From Marinimicrobium sp050113635 (GTDB taxonomy: Bacteria > Pseudomonadota > Gammaproteobacteria > Pseudomonadales > Cellvibrionaceae), in contig NZ_JBNJLT010000001.1 in NCBI RefSeq assembly GCF_050113635.1, positions 1,054,001-1,118,000 of the forward strand: DNA of 64,000 bases, in the 5' to 3' direction. Below, one piece after another: positions 25,621 to 34,639 of the stretch. Every line of letters starts with the position of its first letter. Position 1 is the first letter of the stretch. The translations under genes and the position numbers were made by a program. Below the pieces are notes generated by a model, which saw only the letters and a program-made list of their open reading frames with translations, was not told the origin of the DNA and did not search any database.

Positions 25621-25637
25621 TTGGCTCTCACCTGGCT
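25621..25637 (+). promoter_or_regulatory. Candidate sigma-54 promoter of prsK
   Basis: TTGGCTCT then TGGCT with GG-N10-GC spacing, pointing toward prsK. The predicted start is near 25648, 33 bases before the prsK ATG. The -12 element is imperfect (TGGC rather than TTGC), so confidence is moderate. The NtrC-like boxes would lie at about -124 and -92. Confidence 0.45.
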
Positions 25638-25680
25638 GTGATATGCTCGATGTCAATCAACCAGCGGGTGTCCACCTTGT

Positions 25681-27726
25681 ATGGGCTATGACAACGTTAC
25701 CTTTATGGCCTATTTCAGCGCCGCCGTGGTGGCTGCGCTGCTGACCCTGACCTATACCTATCAGTTCTTTAAAGAGCAGAAGACCGCTGTTTTTGCGCTC
25801 CCCTCTGCCGTACATGCGGTGAACCTCTTAATCATTGCAGGCGGCGCACGCCAATTATGGCCAATGAACCAGTGGACGTTCTTTATTGAATGTTTGCACT
25901 TCAATATCTGGGTGCTGGCGGTTTACCTCACCCTTCGGGCCAGTGTCTCACGCAACGGTTTTCCCACCAGCCTCAAAGTACTGTTCATTATTGGCTGGCC
26001 CATCACGGGGCTTGCTCTGCTCTCGGCGCTGATTTCATTTCCTATTCCACTGGCTCTGAAAGCGTGGCTGGCACTCTCTCTGGCCGTAGTGGCTCTAGTC
26101 AGCCTCGAGCAGCTGTTTCGTTATGCAGCCGCCAATGATCGTCAAGTCAAACTCCTGTGCCTGAACCTTGCCGCCTTGCTTTTATTTGATATCTACCTGT
26201 TCACACATGCATTGATTTTCCAACAAGTGGACCCTTCACTCTGGCAATCCAGAGCGGCCGTCTCCATCGCCACCTGCCTGTTCATGGCCCTCGGGGGCCT
26301 TTTGTTGCTGCAGCGTACTGATCGTCCGGCCGAACTCACCCTTTCCCGCCCGATCGCGTTTTACACCACATCGTTAGTCGGGGTGGGCATATTAATCATC
26401 ATATTGGCGCTGGGCGGTTATTACGTCAGGTTATACGGCGGCAGTTGGGGAACCGTTCTTTACAGCCTCATTCTGATCGGAGCCGTGCTCCTGATCACCA
26501 CGATTTTCCTCTCTACCACCATTCGCTCACGCCTCTCGGTGCTGATCAATAAACATTTATTCCGGCACAAATACGACTACCGAAGCGAATGGCTTCGCCT
26601 TATTAATTATTTAGCACAACCGGCAGACGCCAGCGAAGTCAATGAGCGTGCTTTTTTCGCCGTGGCTTCCGTAACCCGAACGACCGGCGGCGCTATATGG
26701 ATTCGCAAACAGGGTTTCTACGAACCGGTTTACCAAAGCGGGCTCGGTACTCGTGTGGATTTGCGGGAAGAACCGGTAGATAGCGTTTTCTGTCAGACTT
26801 TTTTACAGTCCGAGTGGGTCTTCTTTCCCGAGAGCGGTGACAATCAGGCACTTAGCCAGTTCAACGAACATTTGCCGGCCTGGACCAGAAACATTCCCGA
26901 CCTGTGGCTGCTGTTCCCGCTGATCGTCGGCGATGAGCTAGTGGGCTTTATGGCGCTGACCAAACCCCGGGGGGACAGCACGTTAACCTGGGAAGACCTC
27001 GACCTTCTGAAAACGATGGGCCGCCAGCTGGCAAGCTACCTGAAACGTCATCAACAGGCAGAGCAACTGGCCGAGGGACGACAGTTTGATACCTACAATA
27101 AGCTGGTCGCATTTATTATTCACGACCTCAACAACCTCATCGCGCAACAGGCACTGGTCGTCCGCAACGCCGAAAAGCACAAGGACAATCCAGAGTTCAT
27201 TGATGACGCGATAAAAACGATCAGTAACTCTGTGGATCGCATGAACAACCTGCTGAGAAAGTTGCGTACCGATGGAAAAGAAATGGTCAGTCATCTTTCC
27301 CTGAACGAAGTTGTAAAAAAAGCCGTCGCCGAATGCTGGCGACAGAAGCCGATGCTCACCGCCGACATCAGCGAAGCCCCATGTTTTATTGATGCCGACG
27401 AGGTTCGCCTGGTCATGACATTTACCCACTTCATCAAGAACGCACTGGAAGCAACACCGGATGAAGGACGAGTTCATGTTACACTTCAGAACCACCAAAA
27501 GATCGCCGTCATTGTTATCAAAGATAATGGCAGCGGCATGGACTGGGATTTCATTCATAACCGGCTCTTTAAGCCTTTTGAAACCACAAAGTCCGGCAAG
27601 GGCATGGGTATTGGCGTATACCTGTCCCGAGAGTATATTAATGAACTACACGGGACACTCAATGTGGCCAGCGCTGTGGGCGAAGGTACTACCGTAACGG
27701 TCACACTCCCCGTAACATCAGGCTAA
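25681..27726 (+). CDS. prsK: XrtA/PEP-CTERM system histidine kinase PrsK
   Basis: A 681-residue membrane kinase. About eight hydrophobic helices fill residues 1-290, followed by a GAF-like region (~310-455) and a kinase core: His in FIIHDLNNLIAQQ, N-box THFIKNALEATPDEG, G-boxes KDNGSGMDW and GKGMGIGVYLSREY. This layout is that of PrsK, found with exosortase A loci. It should phosphorylate the response regulator encoded 67 bases downstream. No strong ribosome site is seen before the ATG at 25681. The signal it senses is unknown. Confidence 0.9.
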   Translation: MGYDNVTFMAYFSAAVVAALLTLTYTYQFFKEQKTAVFALPSAVHAVNLLIIAGGARQLWPMNQWTFFIECLHFNIWVLAVYLTLRASVSRNGFPTSLKVLFIIGWPITGLALLSALISFPIPLALKAWLALSLAVVALVSLEQLFRYAAANDRQVKLLCLNLAALLLFDIYLFTHALIFQQVDPSLWQSRAAVSIATCLFMALGGLLLLQRTDRPAELTLSRPIAFYTTSLVGVGILIIILALGGYYVRLYGGSWGTVLYSLILIGAVLLITTIFLSTTIRSRLSVLINKHLFRHKYDYRSEWLRLINYLAQPADASEVNERAFFAVASVTRTTGGAIWIRKQGFYEPVYQSGLGTRVDLREEPVDSVFCQTFLQSEWVFFPESGDNQALSQFNEHLPAWTRNIPDLWLLFPLIVGDELVGFMALTKPRGDSTLTWEDLDLLKTMGRQLASYLKRHQQAEQLAEGRQFDTYNKLVAFIIHDLNNLIAQQALVVRNAEKHKDNPEFIDDAIKTISNSVDRMNNLLRKLRTDGKEMVSHLSLNEVVKKAVAECWRQKPMLTADISEAPCFIDADEVRLVMTFTHFIKNALEATPDEGRVHVTLQNHQKIAVIVIKDNGSGMDWDFIHNRLFKPFETTKSGKGMGIGVYLSREYINELHGTLNVASAVGEGTTVTVTLPVTSG

Positions 27727-27793
27727 CCTCTTGCGGTTATGAAACGAGCCAGAGAAGGGGAAATGCTGCCGCAACGCAAAGGCTAATGGAACT

Positions 27794-29176
27794 ATGAGCA
27801 AGAACAACCGTACTCTCCTGATCATTGAAGATGACCGCGGTCTGCAAAGCCAGCTTCGATGGCACTTTGACGACTACGACACCGTGTTTGCAGAAAACCG
27901 CCAGGATGCCATTGCCGCCCTCAGGCTTCACGAGTCCGTTGTGATCATTCAGGACCTTGGCCTACCACCGGATCAGGACGGTGTGGACGAGGGCTTCAAG
28001 TGCATTCAGGACATTATCCGGATGTCACCCACCAGCAAAATTATCGTGATGACCGGCAAGACCGACCATGAAAATGCCATTCGCGCCATTGCCATGGGCG
28101 CCTACGACTACTACGAAAAACCGGTCGACCCCCAGACTCTGGATTTGATTGTTCAGCGCGCCTTCAATATTTATGAGCTGGAAGAGGAAAACCGCCGGCT
28201 CATCCGCCTTCAGCAGACACCGCTGGAGGGACTGGTAACCCATGACCCCACGATGCTGAAAATATGCCGCATGCTGGAAAAGGTGTCGCCCACTAATGTG
28301 ACCTGCACTTTGCTGGGTGAAAGCGGTACCGGAAAAGAAGTCATGGCTCGCTCTATTCACCAGCTGAGCCCACGCCGCCAAAAACGGTTTATTGCGATCA
28401 ATTGCGCTGCCGTTCCCGAGAACCTGATCGAAAGCGAGCTATTCGGTTATGAAAAGGGCTCGTTCACTGGTGCCGCCAAGCAAACGTTGGGCAAGGTAGA
28501 AACCGCCCATGAAGGAACTCTGTTTCTTGATGAAATAGGCGACATGCCGCTCAACCTGCAATCCAAATTGCTGCGCTTTCTTCAGGAGCGTGTCATTGAG
28601 CGGGTCGGCGGTCGGGAGGAAATCCCCGTGGACGTGCGTGTTATTTGCGCCACGAATAAAGACCTTCAGCAAATGGTCGATGACGGGTCTTTTCGTGAAG
28701 ACCTGTTCTACCGCATCAGCGAAGTCACCATTCGCATTCCCCCGCTGCGCCAGCGCCAGGGCGACAACGTTTTACTGGCCAGGCACTTCATGCTGAAATT
28801 CGCCAAGGAACACAAGCAGAAAATCAAAGGATTTACGCCGGACGCCGTGGAGGCCATTGAGAGTTACAGCTGGCCAGGCAACATTCGGGAAATGGAAAAC
28901 AAGATCAAGCGCGCCGTCATTATGGCCGACGGAAAGCACATTACGCGCGACGACCTCGATCTGGTCATCGATGGCAATGACCTCTCATTTAATCTGCGTC
29001 AGGTCCGCCAGGAAGCTGAAAAGCACGCCATCCTGAGAGCGGTCGCCATGACCGACAACAATATCTCCGCGGCCGCCAAACTGCTCGGCATCACCCGACC
29101 CACATTTTACGACCTGATCAAAAAGCACGATATCCCGTTGGGCAACCATAATGGTTGTGCGACCCTCGAGCCGTAA
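27794..29176 (+). CDS. prsR: PEP-CTERM-box response regulator PrsR (sigma-54 activator)
   Basis: A 460-residue NtrC-family regulator. The receiver domain (1-125) has the acidic pair IIEDD, the phospho-Asp in IIQDLGLPPD and Lys in EKPVDPQ. The AAA+ domain has Walker A GESGTGKE, the sigma-54 contact loop GSFTGA and Walker B LFLDEIGDM. The C-terminal Fis-type helix-turn-helix is NNISAAAKLLGITRPTFYDL. PrsR activates PEP-CTERM and exosortase genes with sigma-54. Candidate targets here are the -24/-12 promoters of xrtA and the PEP-CTERM gene. It shares 26 bases with the next gene. Confidence 0.93.
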   Translation: MSKNNRTLLIIEDDRGLQSQLRWHFDDYDTVFAENRQDAIAALRLHESVVIIQDLGLPPDQDGVDEGFKCIQDIIRMSPTSKIIVMTGKTDHENAIRAIAMGAYDYYEKPVDPQTLDLIVQRAFNIYELEEENRRLIRLQQTPLEGLVTHDPTMLKICRMLEKVSPTNVTCTLLGESGTGKEVMARSIHQLSPRRQKRFIAINCAAVPENLIESELFGYEKGSFTGAAKQTLGKVETAHEGTLFLDEIGDMPLNLQSKLLRFLQERVIERVGGREEIPVDVRVICATNKDLQQMVDDGSFREDLFYRISEVTIRIPPLRQRQGDNVLLARHFMLKFAKEHKQKIKGFTPDAVEAIESYSWPGNIREMENKIKRAVIMADGKHITRDDLDLVIDGNDLSFNLRQVRQEAEKHAILRAVAMTDNNISAAAKLLGITRPTFYDLIKKHDIPLGNHNGCATLEP

Positions 29177-30140
29177 CCCGGGAGTGTTCCCCTCTCACCA
29201 ACGAGCCAGCCTGTTTTATTCCGACGCCTGGAACCAGGCCTGGCTTAAAGCCTTTTCCAGCCACCCTGCGATCACCGTGTATCCAGGGGGCTTCTATACT
29301 TACACACAACGGCTTAAAGGATTATTGCCCGCACGCTCTGCGACCCTGGTTGGGGCCTCCTCGCCAGCCACCAGGAGCATTCGTGCCGAGTATGCCTGCC
29401 TAACCGATGCCACCCTATTGGCCTCCCTGGCCACGCCCTGGCACCAATTCACCATCCCGGACGTCTGCCAGCATTCCCCTGACCACGACCGTGTACAACA
29501 GTTTGCCGACGCTCACCGTTTTACCGTGTACACCGCGGAACAAGACACGGCCTACAGCGTGGATCTGGACGGCATTGGCTTTCAAGACTATTTGGCGACG
29601 CTCAGCGGCAATACGCGTCGACGCCTCTACCACCGACGAAAGCGACTGGCGCAATTGGGCACCGTTTCTTTGGAAAACCTTTGGCCGGATCAGCACCGTT
29701 TTTTTGAATTGCTGAACCGCTTCCACAAAAGGCGCTGGGGTAAACCCTGCTACAGCGGTCGCAATCTTGAATTTATGGAGGCGCTGCTTACCGGCTTAGC
29801 CGCGAGTGGGCATAAGATTGACCTGTCTGTCATGAGCCTGTCTGGCGAACCTGTCTCGGTCGTGCTGGATATTGTTGCTCATGACCGTTGCTATAACATT
29901 CAGTCAGGTTACACAGACAGTGTGAGCCGTGATGTATCGCTAGGCACTCTCCACCTGGGTTATCAGATCGAAGCCGCCAGCCACCAGAATATAAACTGCT
30001 ATGACTTTATGGCAGGTTCAGGTAAGCATACCCAATACAAATCCTCCCTTGCCAACGTCACGAGCACTCTGGTTTCTCTCCGGGTTGTGCGGAGCCCGCT
30101 ACTTAAAGTGGTCTATAAAATGCGCAAACCGCTTGCGTGA
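29151..30140 (+). CDS. GNAT-fold acetyltransferase (Acetyltransf_6/CelD-like)
   Basis: A 329-residue protein with a FemAB/GNAT-like C-terminal domain: the NTRRRLYHRRKRLAQLG segment, FHKRRWGKPCY, and LGTLHLGYQIEAA with YDFMAGSGKHTQYKSS. Such proteins are common in extracellular polysaccharide loci and are thought to add acyl groups to sugar precursors. The ATG overlaps the end of prsR by 26 bases and lacks a clear ribosome site, so coupling to prsR translation is likely. Substrate unknown. Confidence 0.72.
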   Translation: MVVRPSSRNPGVFPSHQRASLFYSDAWNQAWLKAFSSHPAITVYPGGFYTYTQRLKGLLPARSATLVGASSPATRSIRAEYACLTDATLLASLATPWHQFTIPDVCQHSPDHDRVQQFADAHRFTVYTAEQDTAYSVDLDGIGFQDYLATLSGNTRRRLYHRRKRLAQLGTVSLENLWPDQHRFFELLNRFHKRRWGKPCYSGRNLEFMEALLTGLAASGHKIDLSVMSLSGEPVSVVLDIVAHDRCYNIQSGYTDSVSRDVSLGTLHLGYQIEAASHQNINCYDFMAGSGKHTQYKSSLANVTSTLVSLRVVRSPLLKVVYKMRKPLA

Positions 30141-30228
30141 TGTCGAACAGTTTTACAGCGTGATAATGGACAGCCGACAATGAGATCGGCACAATGCCGT
30201 TCATCAGAATGACTAAAAGGGTGTATCC

Positions 30229-31122
30229 ATGGCTGATCGCTCTCCTCTCCCGCCTGACCGCTTTGCGTTATCAGATACCATCGCGGTCACACTCCGGCAG
30301 CTCTTGCGTGCCACCCGACTGACAGCGGGTTTTCGGCTGATCAGACTCCTCATTCATTTCGGGCCCTGGCGAACGGTCGCAAAACGTCTCATTCAAGCGA
30401 TTCGCCCACCGCTCACGTTTCAAGCTACAGATTCAGTTTTGCTGCCAGCGATAAATCCACAGCGCTTTGCTCGTATTCTGAGAAGCGAGAGCGTAGTTGT
30501 AGCGGGCTGTATCAAGCACCCACTGATTGATCGCCTTAAAAACCGGACTCGGAATCTGCCTGTTAACCACTACAAATTGATGCACCATATCGATGAAGAC
30601 ATCCGCCAGCTTTCCGAGGACTCGGCCATAACATCCGTGCTTCGACACTACTTGAAAAGCGAGCCGGTGCTTTTGGAAGCAACGCTCTCGGTGACCGAGG
30701 GAGCGAACGCCAGCAGCCAGAACACTTTTCATTTCGACTATGCCGGCTGGGAGTCCGTCAACGTCTTCGTGTATCTCACGAACGTCAGCCGACAATCGGC
30801 ACATCATACCGTCATCAAAGGGAGCCACCTCGACATTCGGCTGCGAGATATTTTCAGGGGTGTCTTAAGCCACGGCGACGCCGATATCCGTTTTGGCGCT
30901 CGGATAACACCCATTATCGGTGAAGCCGGAACGTTGTTTTTCGAGAACACCGAAGCGTTTCACTGTCGGCACCTGGCCCCGGAGCGTCGGGTACTGCTCA
31001 ACCTGCTTTACGCCTCCCATAAAAGCTGTCTGAGCCGGGGCAGAACGTCAAAACAGCATATTAAGCGAAGAGCGGCTGAGTACCGAAGGTTTGTCAATTC
31101 TCTGGCTACCCGGCCTTCGTGA
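30229..31122 (+). CDS. Phytanoyl-CoA dioxygenase-like Fe(II)/2-oxoglutarate enzyme
   Basis: A 297-residue protein. A likely iron site is HFD (in FHFDYAGWESVNVFVYLTNV, near residue 165) with the distal His in EAFHCRH and Arg in PERRVLLNL about 75 residues later. This is the HxD...H and Arg pattern of phytanoyl-CoA-dioxygenase-fold oxygenases. Family members hydroxylate diverse small molecules. In this locus a sugar or lipid precursor is a reasonable substrate (inference). AAAGGG lies before the ATG. The first ~60 residues are basic and possibly membrane-associated. Confidence 0.65.
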   Translation: MADRSPLPPDRFALSDTIAVTLRQLLRATRLTAGFRLIRLLIHFGPWRTVAKRLIQAIRPPLTFQATDSVLLPAINPQRFARILRSESVVVAGCIKHPLIDRLKNRTRNLPVNHYKLMHHIDEDIRQLSEDSAITSVLRHYLKSEPVLLEATLSVTEGANASSQNTFHFDYAGWESVNVFVYLTNVSRQSAHHTVIKGSHLDIRLRDIFRGVLSHGDADIRFGARITPIIGEAGTLFFENTEAFHCRHLAPERRVLLNLLYASHKSCLSRGRTSKQHIKRRAAEYRRFVNSLATRPS

Positions 31123-31139
31123 CAGGCATTCGCGACAGT

Positions 31140-32561
31140 CTAAGGAATGTATTTAACGAGAGACGGTCCGACCAGGCGCGTCACCCAGACAGGGAGCCTT
31201 TTCCATACAGCGATGGCCAGTTGATATTTCGGGTTATCCGGGTTAATAGCAGGCACCTCTCCTCCTTCTGGTAGGATGTAGTACCAGTGGTGTTCGAAAG
31301 GCACAGCTCCCCATTGTTTCTTGAACCGGTAAGTCCCCGCTTCCATGGTAGAACGTCCAAAATCAAAAAAGTAATATCCCTCGGTTATCGCGTAATCAAG
31401 AATTTGCCGGTACATCCACATGTTGCAGTCCATCGCATTGGCCGAACGAACTGTAGACGCCCAGGGAATCTCCAGCATACGATTATGGCCCAGCAAAAAA
31501 CCCGCCGACACAGGTTTGTCCTGCACATACACGACCGCCAGTGACGCGCGCACCGCTGGGCGGGACAAAATCGTTCTGAACCACACTTTGCTGTACACCG
31601 GCGTTCCCAGATCTCGCATATTGATCGAGAACACCCGGTAAAAATCATCCAAAAGCGCCAGCCCGCCAATTCGTATCCTGGGCTCAACAGCCTCCGCTTT
31701 TTTGCACTGGGCGCGGACCTTTGCCCCCAGCCGTCGGTCCATTTCAGGGGTATTGGAGGGTAACGGAAGAATCATCGACACCTTTCGGCTGAGCGAAGGC
31801 AGCGCTAAACCCGGCTGCATGGTCCTTATTTCAATATGCTTCCACGCTTCTTGCTCGCGCACCCCCTTTAGGTGCTCCAGAATCCCGTAAGCCACATTCT
31901 TGTACCGGGTCAGTACGCCGCCGTAATTGAAAAACGGCACCGAAACCGCAAAGCGTCCAAACAAACGACTGTTGAGTATCGTCAAGGGGACCCCGCCGAG
32001 GATGCGGCCATCATTGGATACCGCAATCCATACGCGAGTGGGGTGAGAAAATGCCTCTTCAATAATGCCACTCCATGCGGGCAGACAGTAGTTAGGCACA
32101 TTCTCAAGCGAGCGTACGAACGCCGACCAAGCCTGATATTCCCCCTCAGCCAGTTCCCTGACTTTAAACGGCTCGGCAGCAGAGGTACTCGACGGAATAT
32201 GAAACAAGGGAGGTGGCGTTATTTCATCGACCACCAGAGCGGCAAGCGCCTCCTGCAAGGCCCGTTCTGTTTCCTTCAATCGCCGCTCCACCTCTTTGAA
32301 GGCGTCGGAGGCCACCCGCATATTTTCGACGAGCTGATCATGTTCGCGGGACCCTGGTGCAACCGTTTTAAAGTCTTTAGCCACTTCTGCTTTACGAGCT
32401 TTTTCGCGCTTCAGAGCCTGTTTTTCGGACTGTATGGCGTTCGCCAACGCGCAGGCCTGCAGCGCTTCATGGCTGGATCCGCTCACTTGCTGCTCGGCCA
32501 GCCATTTTTCCGGTGCTATCAGGAAGGCTTTGATGTCTGTCTTCGAGCGACTCAAGCACAC
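31140..32561 (-). CDS. FemAB-like XrtA/PEP-CTERM-associated transferase with N-terminal coiled coil
   Basis: A 473-residue protein. The C-terminal ~350 residues match the FemAB family found with exosortase A: LEIPWASTVRSANAMDCNMW, FDFGRSTMEAGTYRFKKQWG. FemAB enzymes transfer aminoacyl groups from tRNA; XrtA-linked members have unproven substrates. Residues ~40-110 form a charged helical hairpin (EKQALKREKARKAEVAKDFK ... ERRLKETERALQEALAALVV) reminiscent of the tRNA-binding arm of seryl-tRNA synthetase. The start is uncertain: GTG 32561, or TTG 32555, which is better spaced from GAGG. Confidence 0.82.
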   Translation of the reverse strand: MCLSRSKTDIKAFLIAPEKWLAEQQVSGSSHEALQACALANAIQSEKQALKREKARKAEVAKDFKTVAPGSREHDQLVENMRVASDAFKEVERRLKETERALQEALAALVVDEITPPPLFHIPSSTSAAEPFKVRELAEGEYQAWSAFVRSLENVPNYCLPAWSGIIEEAFSHPTRVWIAVSNDGRILGGVPLTILNSRLFGRFAVSVPFFNYGGVLTRYKNVAYGILEHLKGVREQEAWKHIEIRTMQPGLALPSLSRKVSMILPLPSNTPEMDRRLGAKVRAQCKKAEAVEPRIRIGGLALLDDFYRVFSINMRDLGTPVYSKVWFRTILSRPAVRASLAVVYVQDKPVSAGFLLGHNRMLEIPWASTVRSANAMDCNMWMYRQILDYAITEGYYFFDFGRSTMEAGTYRFKKQWGAVPFEHHWYYILPEGGEVPAINPDNPKYQLAIAVWKRLPVWVTRLVGPSLVKYIP

Positions 32562-32601
32562 ACCTCATGGTTGCACATTACGATAGATTCCTTCGTTGAC
32601 A

Positions 32602-33609
32602 TTAAAAGGGGGCTTTGCTGCGCAACGCCTCCATCCATGAGGCATAGCGCGCAAACTGCGTTACTGTTTCCGGAAAGCCGATGCGGGAGATTCGATAGGG
32701 ATTCCGGCGAATATCCCGAAAGTAAGCCACCCGCGATAACGTCGTAATAGCCGAGTCATACCCAGCCGTTTCCACCAGCGGTTCATGCAGTGGCGAAAAG
32801 TCTCTTGCCGTTCCAGAGGGGTAGCAGAACACACTGGAAGGAGACTTGATTTCCAAACGAAGGCGCGCCAGGGAGTGAGCAAGCTCTGCACTTACCCGGT
32901 CTGGAGGCAAAGCGTTCAGGATATGATGTGACCGATTGTGAGACCCGACTCGCAGCCCTTTCTGCTCCCATTCTCTGAGCCTGTCCCAGGTCGCGGGGCG
33001 GTAGCCTTCTGGCGCTCTGGCAGGAATAGCAACCTCACAAGCCGTCGCCACGCTCGCTACAAATGCGGCCAACTGCTCATACGGCAAGGTCTTGGCATAC
33101 TGAACAATCGTACGACGAGCCGCAATTTGCGCCGCTTTCGTGGAAAGATCCAGCACACGCCGAAAATCACCCGTCTCCAGCCTCAAAGGGGTTTTATCGC
33201 AACGTTTGATGGCATAAGCCAGTTGCGCATCCCACGGCCAGTCCCGATCATCCGCAAAATCCGAGATAACAAAAAGCGTGGGTTTGGCATCGTACTCCAG
33301 CAGCAGCGGAACGAAACGGGTCAACTGATCGGCGTAACCGTCATCAAGAGTAATACATACCATCCGGTGACCGGCAGAATCGCCGCACAACGCGCGTTTA
33401 ACCAGCTCGTCGATGGAAACAAACTCATAGCCTGCCCGGTGGGCGTACTCCAGACAGCGCTTCAACAACGTTTCCGAAATGCCATTGAACAGACCATCCT
33501 CAGGCTTGGGACGGTGCAGCGTAAAAACCGTAGCGTAGGGCCCGGTCGCCTGCACCAGCCAGCGGTGAAAACGGCTGCTTTCCGCCACTCGTTGCACCCA
33601 TCGGCTCAT
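32602..33609 (-). CDS. Polysaccharide deacetylase family protein (2)
   Basis: About 335 residues with the NodB-type fold: TVFTLHRPKPEDG, the metal-site segment CITLDDGYADQL, PTLFVISDFADD, and a late motif (VGSHNRSHHILNALP) with the His pair. Such enzymes remove N- or O-acetyl groups from sugars. I use the ATG at 33609 because the longer frame (to 33690) would overlap the upstream deacetylase gene by 65 bases; GTGs at 33618 and 33621 are alternatives. It is the second of two deacetylases in tandem. Confidence 0.82.
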   Translation of the reverse strand: MSRWVQRVAESSRFHRWLVQATGPYATVFTLHRPKPEDGLFNGISETLLKRCLEYAHRAGYEFVSIDELVKRALCGDSAGHRMVCITLDDGYADQLTRFVPLLLEYDAKPTLFVISDFADDRDWPWDAQLAYAIKRCDKTPLRLETGDFRRVLDLSTKAAQIAARRTIVQYAKTLPYEQLAAFVASVATACEVAIPARAPEGYRPATWDRLREWEQKGLRVGSHNRSHHILNALPPDRVSAELAHSLARLRLEIKSPSSVFCYPSGTARDFSPLHEPLVETAGYDSAITTLSRVAYFRDIRRNPYRISRIGFPETVTQFARYASWMEALRSKAPF

Positions 33610-33625
33610 ACGATGCACCACAGGC

Positions 33626-34627
33626 CTACAGCCACCCTGAGAGTCGGGCGTTGAACCGACGGCGCGTATCCGAGATGTCGTTGTGAACACCTACCCTGAC
33701 CAGCTCGTGCAAGCCATTCGAGCGCGGTCTGTTAATGCCTTTTTGGGTCGTCACTGCCGCATCATAATGGGCCTTAACCAGAGAGAGTGCTTGCGCGCTG
33801 TAGTCTCCATTCGGGAAACAGAATAAATTAACCGATGTGCCGAGTTCCCGCTCCAGCCGAACACGGCTCTCCACGATTTCACGCTCCAGCTCCGACGACG
33901 ATAAAGCGGTCGTCAGGCGTTGGTGGGTACAGGTGTGCGAACCTATATCCACCCACCCCGACGCTTGCATCTCGCGAAGCTGCGCCCAGCTCATCAGTGC
34001 TGGCGACATGGGTGTTGAAAGCCTCTGCCGCCAATGCATGTTATCCAATGCGTCGAAAATCTGCCGGTCGGTATACACCTTAAGCTTTTTAATGCACGCG
34101 GCAATTCGCTCCGGAGAGCGACCCGTTTGATCGATACCGGGCACGCCCAACACCCTGTCTTCGACCATTTGATGACCAGCGCCCTCCAATAAAAGCGCTG
34201 CCACAATGTTTGGCCAGAACTGAAAGTCCGTGCCAATTTTTTCAGCCACGGCAAAAAGCGTAGCCGGCACGCGATGTGCTTTCAGCAATGGCAACGCGTA
34301 CTCGAAATTATCAAGCCATCCGTCGTCAAACGTGATCGCGCAGGCGTGCCGGGGCAATTGCTTTCCTTGCTGGTGCGCCTTCACCCACGATGTTAAAGAG
34401 ACGATATCAAAGTGACGTTTGAGCTCCTCCAGATGCATACCCAGCGTTTCCGGAGTCACACGCATCCCTGGTTCCTCCTGGTGGTAGCGTGGATCATCCA
34501 CCGGCAAGACCCGGTGATACATCAAGACCCACAGCCTCGGCTCCGAGGAGGGTCTACGATGAGTGCCCCAGCGACTCGCCGACGATACCAACAGGGGCTT
34601 GAGGGCTTGTTTAAGAAATTTGTTCAC
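33626..34627 (-). CDS. Polysaccharide deacetylase family protein (1)
   Basis: A 333-residue NodB-fold enzyme: VLMYHRVLP, the metal motif AITFDDGWLDNF, PATLFAVAEKIG, and the SHTCTHQRLT metal/His segment. It likely deacetylates a sugar unit of the exopolysaccharide. The start is GTG with GGGAGG six bases upstream. It follows the ATP-grasp gene by 12 bases, so an operon ATP-grasp - deacetylase 1 - deacetylase 2 - FemAB is probable. Confidence 0.88.
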   Translation of the reverse strand: MNKFLKQALKPLLVSSASRWGTHRRPSSEPRLWVLMYHRVLPVDDPRYHQEEPGMRVTPETLGMHLEELKRHFDIVSLTSWVKAHQQGKQLPRHACAITFDDGWLDNFEYALPLLKAHRVPATLFAVAEKIGTDFQFWPNIVAALLLEGAGHQMVEDRVLGVPGIDQTGRSPERIAACIKKLKVYTDRQIFDALDNMHWRQRLSTPMSPALMSWAQLREMQASGWVDIGSHTCTHQRLTTALSSSELEREIVESRVRLERELGTSVNLFCFPNGDYSAQALSLVKAHYDAAVTTQKGINRPRSNGLHELVRVGVHNDISDTRRRFNARLSGWL

Positions 34628-34639
34628 GTCTTGCCTCCC

